A DNA stretch of 25,897 bases, from assembly GCA_027596075.1 (NCBI GenBank), contig JADGJC010000376.1:1-25897 (forward strand), read 5' to 3'. Source of the stretch: Rhizophlyctis rosea (lineage: Eukaryota > Chytridiomycota > Chytridiomycetes > Rhizophlyctidales > Rhizophlyctidaceae). Each line of letters opens with the position of its first letter. Position 1 is the stretch's first letter. This document shows, one piece after another, positions 9,065 to 17,621 of the stretch. The translations under genes and the position numbers were made by a program. A model generated the notes under the pieces. It had not been told where the DNA came from. It saw nothing but the letters and a program-made list of their open reading frames with translations, and made no database searches.

Positions 9065-9642
9065 TTACGCTTGTTGTTCCGCTGAGTGTTGGGCGTCTAG
9101 GATCCCAGCACAGCAACCAGTTTGTCCATGTTCCTCACCATCGTCCGTTTGTGCCTCGTCGTGAAATTCGGGCTGTACTTCGTCGTCTGCTTCGTCCTGC
9201 AGATCTAAGGAGGAGGTCAGGCCACTAGTCGAAATGAAATGTGAAAATAGACTAACCAGTTTGTTCTTGACCCTCGTCCTCATCCTCTCCTTGTTCTTCG
9301 TCGTCATCTGAATTGGCACAGGCTGAAGGGCATTTTGCATGCTCAACATTTGCGTCAATGTGTCAGCAAGTTCAGCCGTATCTATTTGAATTCGGCGTTC
9401 TTCTCGCTGACGCCACTGGCCGAAGATTCCATGGATGGTTGCGACACTTAAATTGCGGGGTAGGACATTTTGGCGTCTCGACGTCGACCAGTGCAATCTG
9501 GTACGAAAAGCGTGGTTGTTCCATTGTCGAAATCATCGAGGGTAACGATTCGTCCAAAGATGGCTCGAGCCAGGATTTCCCGTAAGAGTGTGGCATTAAT
9601 GCTGTCTTTGATGACCTGATTAACAGACCTGTAGTGAGACAT
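9065..9642 (-). CDS. small acidic-tailed protein, three-exon model, unknown function
   Basis: The ATG at 9642 lies about 80 bp downstream of a TATA box (TTATAAAA, minus strand, about 9721-9730). Exon 1 reads MSHYRSVNQVIKDSINATLL... . A clear 52-nt intron, 9256-9205, has donor GTTAGT, branch CTGAC and acceptor TTAG. Splicing it joins an acidic upstream stretch (SDDDEEQGEDEDEG) to an acidic downstream stretch (DEADDEVQPEFHDE), ending GCCAGILDAQHSAEQQA-stop. Linking exon 1 to the acidic exon needs another intron; 9504-9342 keeps phase and gives 120 residues in total, but its splice sites (GTACCA, TTGAG) are weak. Without splicing, a different, basic frame is open over 9496-9257. I recognise no domain; the acidic tail suggests a disordered region. 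Confidence 0.45.
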
Positions 9643-9720
9643 GATTTAACTGCGGCGGTAAGAAAGAGTTCTCAAGGTGGTTGAAATTGTCGCACTAAAG
9701 GATATCGACAGGAGCTCTCG

Positions 9721-9730
9721 CTTTTTATAA
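9721..9730 (-). promoter_or_regulatory. TATA box of the 9642 gene
   Basis: Minus-strand TTATAAAAAG lies about 80 bp upstream of the ATG at 9642, with a short pyrimidine-containing leader between them. The position suits a fungal core promoter. The rest of the interval 9743-10141 holds no supported gene; it contains several CATTC/GAATG-type short words but no defined repeat. Confidence 0.4.
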
Positions 9731-10141
9731 CGGACTGTCAATCATTCTACACATCTAGTTTTTGTGCGGAACAAGGCCATTCCATTCTGATTGTCATTCT
9801 GCGTCGTGTTTGTGCATTTCAGTTGATTAGTTGACTGGCTGTCATTCCCAACAAAAGAATGAAGAATGACTTGAGGTTAGCATTCATTCGAAGACTTGAC
9901 ATCATGGTGGGTGAATGGAATTTTTGCATTCACACATCAATTGTGGTTTGTGTGCGACTCCCTCGAACCGCGGGCATTTGATTGGCTATCAAAACCTCCG
10001 CCGGGAAGAAGAAAAAAGCAACAAAAAGACTTCTGCAGGAAAGGGTAAGGCGAAACTGATCAGTAGGTCAAAAAAACGCAAGAAGTAAAGCTAAGATGTA
10101 AACTGTCTTTCTAGTATCAGTATCGATTCATGTTCTGATAA

Positions 10142-10635
10142 ATGGGATCTTTGAAGAAGGATTCTTGCATCCTCACTGAAGAAAATTGCCTTACAACGTT
10201 CCGAAAATGAATAAAATACTCAAGGCGATGTTCCCCGAGTCCCAAAAGGACATCAAAGGATGCTTTGAAAAGTACCTTCGTGACCGCATCCAACACATGC
10301 GGAAGTTCGACTTGCAGCAACTCACAATTGGAAGCTTCGACGACACATTTTGAAGATCAGTTCAAGACCGTTGCCGCCGAAATGGAAGGGAAGTTCTGGT
10401 GGAACGTCATATATAGCACGTGTACGCCTTCGGTCTGTTCTTGAAAAAGGAAGATTCTCTCTCCGATGGTCCTCCCAGTGGGCCTTCTGTTTTTCCGTTG
10501 CACCTCCACAATCCCACTGCGCCGGGTGTGAATGCCGACACTACGACGTATATCACGCATCATGAAGGCACAATGAGTGTCATGACGCGCAAAACAAGCA
10601 ACGGTGGAGATATACCCTCCAATGCTCGTCAATAA
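10142..10635 (+). pseudogene. frameshifted relic of a plus-strand gene, unknown function
   Basis: Protein-like sequence with fungal codon bias (AAG, GAC, TTC, ATC, CTC) runs along the plus strand but changes frame three times. An opening segment from the ATG at 10142 switches at a run of four A near 10203-10207. A segment starting MNKILKAMFPESQKD ends at a TGA just after a run of four T at 10348-10351. A segment EDQFKTVAAEMEGKFWW follows one base later. A last segment begins near 10420 (VYAFGLFLKKEDSLSDG) and runs to the TAA at 10633-10635. No introns fit these joints. The minus strand is also almost open here (10697-10117, one internal TGA at 10357-10359), so the sense strand is not certain. 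I prefer plus on codon use. No family recognised. Confidence 0.35.
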
Positions 10636-10761
10636 ATCCCCATCGGAGAGAGTTTGACATTTGGCGGGATCAAGGTGACTGAACAATGGAGATCACATGT
10701 CTTGTGCCTGGATGTAAGATAAAGATTAAGATACATCAAACCTGCAACCACAGCAAAAACT

Positions 10762-11352
10762 TTATTCGGTAGGGTATATTACATGCATCGTATCTCCGAA
10801 GCCCTCCCAGTCAATGATCCCATCACAGAGGGCGTCTTCTGCCGCATGCATATGCAACGCCAAGAAAGCTTCCGTGTAACGAGGCTTCCCCAAAAAATCC
10901 AAAAATTTCCTATCTCTTTCCAGGGACTCTCTCGTGAGCGGCACACTGGCTGCCTCGCAAATGCTGTGCTGTTTTCGTTCCTCTTCGTTACTAGGTCGGA
11001 CCCCAATCTCACGGCATCCGACAGAATTTCCTGGCCTGAGACAGCTCCATAAGACGTCGGACTCAACTTCCTTTTGAAGATGTTCCGGACAATGTTCGAG
11101 GAAGTTAACGAGGTTCCGAGCTGCTCCTGCACTTACATCTTCATAGGTGCCCAGGAATGCGTAGGACAAGGAGTATGCGAAGTAGTTCCAGTCCGCTTCG
11201 GATGGTTCGAAGGGGAGACTTTTGGCGAAGGTGGACGCTTTGAACTGCTCAGCAAAATGGAGGGCGAGATCTCGGGTAGCCATGTTTTGGCTGTAGTTCA
11301 GCACCATCGATTCCTGGACAAGTTTGAACCGAGGGGGAGGGACGGCGGCCAT
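10762..11352 (-). CDS. hypothetical helical protein, 196 residues
   Basis: A continuous minus-strand frame from ATG at 11352 to a stop at 10762-10764. The frame is open further upstream to 11724, but that part overlaps a better reading in another frame, so I start at MAAVPPPRFKLV. The product is mostly predicted helix (LALHFAEQFKASTF, WNYFAYSLSYAFLGTYEDV, ARNLVNFLEHCPEHLQKEVE), with a charged middle part and an acidic end (DGIIDWEGFGDTMHVIYPTE). There is no signal peptide or membrane segment, and I recognise no domain. It may be the 3' exon of the coding stretch just upstream (11457-11717), since a one-base slip in the A-rich run between them would join the two. An internal intron cannot be excluded. 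Confidence 0.45.
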   Translation of the reverse strand: MAAVPPPRFKLVQESMVLNYSQNMATRDLALHFAEQFKASTFAKSLPFEPSEADWNYFAYSLSYAFLGTYEDVSAGAARNLVNFLEHCPEHLQKEVESDVLWSCLRPGNSVGCREIGVRPSNEEERKQHSICEAASVPLTRESLERDRKFLDFLGKPRYTEAFLALHMHAAEDALCDGIIDWEGFGDTMHVIYPTE

Positions 11353-11456
11353 CTTAGACGGGACGTTGCGAGAATGGGGGGGAGGACTTGACCCGACTTC
11401 CCGTTCCGGCTGACGTTTAGTGGTGGACGAGTATAGGTGTGGGTGCGCTTGCGCGA

Positions 11457-11717
11457 TCAATTGCTTTTTTTGTTTGCGTTCAGCATTTGTTGCAGGTGTT
11501 CCTGGTTCGAATCGAAGAAACTCTGCAGGTGTGCTTCGAGGCCGTCTGCAGCGGTATTGATGTGGTCGATGGCTTTCTGATGGCCGCGGTTTCTCTGTTC
11601 CGGCATGACGTGGTTCAAGGTGAACTCCTGACGCAGCTATGCGGCCTGTCGCATGCGCGAGAGGTACTGGATACACTGGTTGGTAATATCGCAAAAATGG
11701 ACGACCAATTGCAAAAT
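11457..11717 (-). pseudogene. coiled-coil-like coding exon with an internal stop
   Basis: After an acceptor-like ATGACAG, the frame from 11717 reads ILQLVVHFCDITNQC..., meets an in-frame TAG at 11637-11639, then continues LRQEFTLNHVMPEQ and a Gln/Leu/His-rich helical stretch (HLQSFFDSNQEHLQQML) to a TGA at 11457-11459. Codons are strongly C/G-ending (AAC, ATC, CAG, TTC), unlike the antisense frame, which is also open (11439-11837). The TAG may be a nonsense mutation or the end of an intron of about 44 nt beginning GTGTAT. The stop lies 16 nt beyond a run of seven A, where a slip would extend the frame into the neighbouring 10762-11352 gene. Helical fragments further upstream on the same strand (about 11767-12060) may be earlier exons. 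Confidence 0.35.
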
Positions 11718-11837
11718 CTGTCATGTATGGTATCCGGCCTTCCTTTTTCTTTCTATTTGGAGAACATTAGAGTGGATCGCACCAATTTTGTTCAATGTTC
11801 TCCCTTTCCACTGCAAATGCTGTCTTGTCAAGAATGA

Positions 11838-12970
11838 TTTGTAAGGTTACCGTACCGATCTCAGATCGCCCAACGACAATTATGCTGATCAATCTGGTGA
11901 TAGATGAGCTGTGCAGTGAGGTGGAAGAAACGTAGGAGTTGAAAGAAATTGAACATGTTCCCCTTGAGCAAAAATATCGATTCCAGGTGACCGACTGTCC
12001 TACGGCGCCAATCCCAATTGACACTGCCAAGCAGTCGCCCTAAGAGCCGAAAAAATTTGAGGCAACAAAATAACTGTGTGGATCTGAGCACGTCGCGAAT
12101 GTGCACGTCATGCAAACCGACGCACAACCTGCTTTGCACAAATAGTCCGGCAACTCATACTTTTACACAACATGATACAGTTGTGAGGCTTCTGAACCAA
12201 TCAAAAATTTGAAAAACAAAATCCGTTGCCGTTATCAATTACGCAAATGCAATTCAGTGTTCGTCAAATCTCAGATGCCAACAATGAGACGCTGTGTCCT
12301 GCATTCCAAAGGTTCTTGAATGGGAAACACTTGGCACACAGAGTTCTCAGAAGCTGCAAGAAGTCGTAAACGTGGAGAGGGCGATGGGTTGCCAATCCAC
12401 GCCATCTGGTTGGGATGGCTGGCGTATGGCTCTTTTCTTGCGGCTGAGAGGTTTTCTTTTACTTTGGCGGCATATGCGGATGTGGCGGGCAGAAATGCTA
12501 GCCGGTGACTACTTGCTTGATGTACGCCACATAGGATTTATAAAAGATGCTCATACCGTGACTTTCGCCCTCAAATCAGTGTGAGAGGTGAGACAACTAA
12601 GACATCTCGCACTGGGTCCGGTAGGAAGGGTGGTAGATATCGGAGGTGACCCTAACTGCATCAATGAGTAGTGCATCAAAGGTGTAGGTGAAATGCGAAA
12701 TGAGCCGCATATACGCTGAACTCGCCGTCATTCAGCATTTCTCAAGATCTGCAATACGTGATGACAGAAGGATGTGCCGACAGATTGAAATGTCAAGCTT
12801 GCCATTGAGTCGGTTTGGGCCAAAAGAGAATTGAAATTTACCGAACTCATCATGGTGGCCGTTTCCAAGTGTTGCCAGTCCAACTGGATGTGCGTGCGGC
12901 AGCGGCAATGGCAGCATGACTGCAGAATCACTGCTGCAGATGCAGCCAAATCAATGCCAGCAGTGTGACA
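11838..12970. other. no firm gene; possible exon remnants
   Basis: Minus-strand fragments between about 11767 and 12060 (for example FFQLLRFFHLTAQLIYHQID and LQIILDKTAFAVERENIEQN) resemble helical exons of the gene ending at 11457, but I cannot join them with convincing splice sites. Plus-strand frames at 12294-12584 and 12320-12508 overlap and contradict each other. No RNA gene or repeat seen. Confidence 0.4.
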
Positions 12971-13300
12971 ATGAAGCAGATAATTTGGTTGACTGTTGAG
13001 GTATGTCCCCGTATGATAATAGCTGCGCAAGTGTCGGTCAAGCTGCTGAAACGCGAACTACTCAGAGCATGAGACTAGAGATGTCTTTGTTTTGTTTGAC
13101 TTATTTGCGGAAGAGAAATGGAAATGTGTCGCAAATGCTCGCTGACAAAGCGTTCTATGTGGAACTGATTCAAACACTCGCTGTGGGCAATGCGCAAACT
13201 AGAAATGCAGTGTACTTCCCCCCTCATCATTCTCTGTCCTCTTCTTTTTCTTCTTAGTAGATGCTCCCGATGCAGACAACAAATTCGAAAGCAAGTGTGA
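12971..13300 (+). CDS. putative small spliced gene, unknown function
   Basis: The ATG at 12971 opens a ten-codon exon (MKQIIWLTVE) ending exactly at a consensus donor GTATGT (13001). The intron to 13065 (65 nt, CTACTCAG acceptor) keeps phase into an open frame that reads MRLEMSLFCLTYLRKRNG... . A pyrimidine-rich tract and TTCTTAG at 13215-13257 look like a second intron (donor GTACTT at 13212, 46 nt). Splicing it gives a short Cys/Arg/Gln tail (CSRCRQQIRKQV) and a stop at 13298-13300, 72 residues in all. Reading through stops at 13255-13257, also after about 73 residues. Further 5' exons are possible. A 130-codon frame on the opposite strand (13467-13075) is an equally open alternative, so strand is uncertain. 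Confidence 0.3.
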
Positions 13301-16300
13301 ACATACTGCGTTCGGTGTATTATAGTATGGTATGCATGCCGCAGTGAAACGCGTGCCTGTGCTGCTGACAGTTCGTCCGTGGATAGGTCTTGTAAAGTCT
13401 CTCGAAATTGTGTCAATGACACGACACGCTGCAGGCGATTTACTTGCGGTCTTGTGACGGATCTCAACAGCTGGAAACGTTCGTCTGTCCGTCAATCCGC
13501 CTCATGCGGTGTTTATGAAGATCAGGCATTGGTATTGTGGTTGTGGTCTTTTTGGTGAGTTTGGTGCGCAGCTAGGTCCGTTTTGGATGTTGTCTGCCCA
13601 GCCAACTCAGCCAGTGGGGCATCTGTGACATGTTTTGAACATTGCGTCCATCTGCTCATCTTGCACTATAGAGGCAGGCATCTCGGGCTCTTCCCGTGTC
13701 ATTTTTTTGACCAAGGTCGAAATGGGGGGATGATGCAGGCTCGGTCGGCCGATGTGAAGCGCATAGATGGGACTCATTTATGCTCGCAGGCGATGAGTGT
13801 AACACGTGCTTGCAACCTAGTTGGTATGTTGTCAGTGCAAAAAGTGGTTTCCACATGACGTGTGAGTGATCCACACAGCCTTCACAGCTTCTGATGAACA
13901 ACATGCATGGAAGGCTCAAGTTGCATGCGAGCTGAATAGCCTTACACTCCATTTGCTAAGGGTTGTACGACCTCGCGGGCGCGACGTGCTTCAGTCAGGA
14001 GTAATTGAAGTGTGCGGTCACTATGGTCGACCATTTGCGACGTCCTGATGTGGCTCAAATGTAGGAGGGCCCAAGTAGATTCCATACACCAATCGAATAT
14101 CGGTCCCATCAGAAAGTAAGGAACCGTAGCCTCGTCATCGCTGTCGAAGGAAAGATTTTTTTGTCCTCGGATGCCCAAGATGTCATGGATGCCCACCCCA
14201 ACGGATGCCAGCAAGATGGTAAAAAAAAACATTGCCGTACAAAGACCAACATTTGCGCACTTAGAAGCGACCAAAACGCACTGGGACAAACATCGTATCC
14301 TCTTGCTTGAATAGCTGTTTGAGGTAACAGTGTTTCATATGAGTGTCATCAATATGGAAACTCCACACCTCTGGGACTCTCAAGAATTTGTCCGTTGTCA
14401 ATGCGGTCAGTATTTGGTGAGAGTGACGCTGCGTAGACATTCACTTTCATGCTCTGCTCGCCGCCGTAGCGCTTCTTAAAGCTGTCAACTATTTTTCATT
14501 AAAGTGTTTGCGACGACACATATCCGCAACTCCATGATTTGGTGCATCTGGCAGAAGGGGCATGTTCTTGAGATTTGAAGAGTCCCATAACACCACCCAC
14601 AATTTTGTGAAGCGCGAAGTGCGCGATGCTGTCCGGGCTGAATTCAGAAGCTGGATACGAGAAATATCGGCACAGAAGATCCCCCATTCTTTTTGTGGCT
14701 GGCGGAAAACGTTCTGGAAAATCTCATATGCTCGCTCTTGGTGATGTTTGGTGACAACGATCAGGCAAGGATGAACTTGACCCCATCTTGTTTACAAGAG
14801 ACATCACTTGCATATTGACATGCTCACCACGTGACAACAACGTGGTCGATCGCATGAGTATTCGTGTCATTTCTTTTTGATTCGGAAACATTACAGTGGT
14901 TTACATTATCTTCAGTCAACAACTGCGCTTTTGTGACAGAAAAAGGACAATTCGGGTGGTCAGCGAATTTGCGGTTGATCTGATCGATGTGGTGATAGAT
15001 GAAACACGCATTGCAACACTTGTGGAAGTCATCATTGCGGATCTTTTCGGGGGGTCTGAGGTGACGGACATTTTTTATTGCATTCTATATTTAGTCATTC
15101 AGCGAGAGTGCCAGGTGCCGTTTCTCTGCACAAGCTACAATGAAGGCCAATCCTCCCATCGCTCAAGTTGGGGGAACAGGAAAGCAAGATGTATGGCAGA
15201 CAACTGAATGCCCTGGTCGGGTTGCCGTTCCCAATCCCAGTGTAATGTAAGACTTGACTTATGCTTGACACCGACCGATCCCAACCAAAATCGATTGTCA
15301 ACCCTGAAGGTGTGTTAGGTACCGCCAAAGAATTTGCGAAGGATTGGATCAGACGCACACTAAACAGTGCCCGTCAACGAGGTGTGTGCGTGCGTACATC
15401 AGCATTACTGGCATGGACACATTCAAAACCATGCCGACAAGTTCACGAATTGAGTAATTTAAGGGATGATTTTGTCTGATTACCGGTACATATATCCGTA
15501 ATAGAATAAAGTTTGTTTCCAGGGATCAGAAAACAATAACAGGATCAATCCCAAAACGGTTGAATGGGCTCGTCGACACAGGTTGCTGAACAATGAGGTT
15601 TTCGTGGAGCAGTGACTTCTTTTCCACCTCTTTGCAGGAGATGACCGTGACCAAAAACATGGATGCCCGTCTCGCAAAACAGATGAAAACACTATTTCTT
15701 GATCGTACATGACGCACACATTGAGCACTGTAAGGTTGTTGCTGTGCGTCGGAAACAAGTCTGCATGCAGGGGCGTTCGCTCTTTGGATGACTTGGACGC
15801 GCGCGGGTTCATCTTTCAGCGAAGCCTTCACTTTCTTGCGTCATCAATGAGCAGTCTGGAGAAAGCAAGTTGGAGTGGCGGTCATTCCAGTATTTGTGAA
15901 CTGTACTTTCACCGATTGTGGTTTTGTTTTGTCAAGGGAGAATGATCTAAGGCGAGCCTGTGCGTCATTGACGGGCAGTTCTGAAGGTTGATAGATAAGT
16001 GGAAGTCGCGAATGCCCACAGTGCAAGTCTGATTGTGAGTGAGCACATGAATGAAGCGGTGCTCGCAAGGTGATACCCGTGATTGGGTACATCCTTTTTT
16101 GTTACCTGTATGAATGTGCGGATTGACGATTGCGCGTAGTGTTCATGAGTGTGAGGTTTCTGGCCCTGGTATCGAAACTTCAAGATGTTTCAAATACCTT
16201 CTGTGGGCTTCATTGCAACACAGTTCCGTTCCGCTCAGCGGTGATTAACGTTGGGTTAAAGTCTTTCAATTCGGCCCTCACCCCTTGAGCAACTTTTGCT

Positions 16301-17621
16301 CGCTTCATGTTTGAAGCATCCGCCAACTCCTGTGGTTCGCATCAAGGCCAGCAACTCTGTGAATTATGTAAATAATCTTACTTCACGTTTATCGTTGCGA
16401 ACTACAGTCGCCAGATCGTGCGTCTTTGAACTCTCTGATGGCACAGACGGTGGACCATGAGGTCTCAACGAGTGAGTGCTATGATATACGATAATGAAAT
16501 TTTGCTATCCTACTGCTATTCTCAAATGTTGTCAGTAGGTGCTGGGGCTCCTGCGCACGGTTTTGAAAGATGGACCTTGCACTCCCGGATATTGTGATCG
16601 TTCAGGTCCGAGTCAAACTCGTCGCGGTATCAAAAAGTTTAATTTTTGCACCGGAACTTGGCTTCTACCAAAAAAGGTCACTTCAAGTGATGCATGAGTT
16701 TGATTGCAGCATGCGGTCAATAGTGGGTCATGACTTGTCAGGCTATCATGTCAGGCACATGAAGTCCAAAGTTTTGAGTAAGCCTTCAACCGATGGTGCG
16801 GGACAGCCACAGTCGGCAAAACGAAAAAGGAAAAAATGATTGGTCATCCTGTAGCGGGAGATATTGCTGGAACAAGCAGCTCATTCCACAGTCTGCTGAT
16901 GTTGAGAGTGTCCGTGTTGAACAGTCTTGCTCAATCGAATCCATTGTCAGCGAGGGAACCAACGGTATCATGCCTGCAAAAATGGATCCGAACAGGTAAT
17001 GTGGAAATTGATGAAATCGATAGTAGACTCCCAACAAGCCAATATATGCCACTTTGGTCCATGTCGCGCACTTGAATTCCTCCCGAAGTGGTGGCCTCTC
17101 GATGGGTAATTGAGGTGCAGAAAGCCACAGTGACGTTCCCGGACTGCAAGGTGCACGGGGAAAGGATATTCCGATGTCCGATGAATGGAGTACAAATAAG
17201 GGCTGTCGCAGTTGTTTGTCCATTTGGCTCTTCATTTGATGACCAGCGATTCCTTTTTACCTTTTGGGATGTTTTGCACGCAACTGTTTGCGGTTGTGAA
17301 TAGGTGGTGTGGGTTTTGCTTACTTTTGCTTACTTTCAAGTTGCTTTTTGGGGGGAGCGATTTGTGGGAAACTGGTGAGACTGATACATAGGACCCTGAC
17401 CCGGGCGGTTTGGTGGTTACACAAGGGTGACGCCTCACAAGACCTTCCCAACCTTCCTAACCTTTCCCCCTGCTTTCCCCCCATCTAATGACAATTCACC
17501 TCGACCCTTCCCTCCTCATCTTCATCCAATCTTCATCCATTCCCACGCATCGGTTAGGCAACCATCGAGGCATCTGGAGATACTAGATACCTTGTTCACT
17601 CACCCCCCGTGTGCTCACACT
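13301..17621. other. gene-poor stretch with weak coding fragments
   Basis: I find no gene I can define. Fragments worth noting: minus 14289-13942, about 115 codons with one probable membrane helix (CTAMFFFTILLASVGVGI, encoded across a run of nine T) and a charged C-terminus; minus 15831-15480, where two overlapping frames both look moderately protein-like; plus 16570-16836, ending in a nuclear-signal-like KRKRKK tail; and plus 17088-17306, a Cys-containing fragment. From about 17430 the plus strand becomes CT-rich, which is the leader of the acyl-CoA dehydrogenase gene. No tRNA, rRNA or mobile element recognised. Confidence 0.45.

Noticed and set aside
11500..11520. GGTTCGAATC, resembling a tRNA T-loop
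   Set aside because: The flanks do not pair as a T-stem, there is no acceptor stem or anticodon arm around it, and it falls in a coding-like stretch.
11439..11837. 132-codon plus-strand open frame
   Set aside because: Antisense to the coiled-coil-like minus-strand stretch, which has the better codon bias; kept only as an alternative.
13075..13467. 130-codon minus-strand frame as a definite gene
   Set aside because: A frame of this length is expected a few times by chance here. Splice-like signals on the plus strand (GTATGT, pyrimidine tract plus TTCTTAG) favour the opposite strand.
17427..17621. Upstream in-frame ATG as the acyl-CoA dehydrogenase start
   Set aside because: The extra 65 residues would be encoded by a CT-rich leader and are low-complexity Pro/His/Ser/Thr, unlike the AidB-type N-terminus that begins after 17622.
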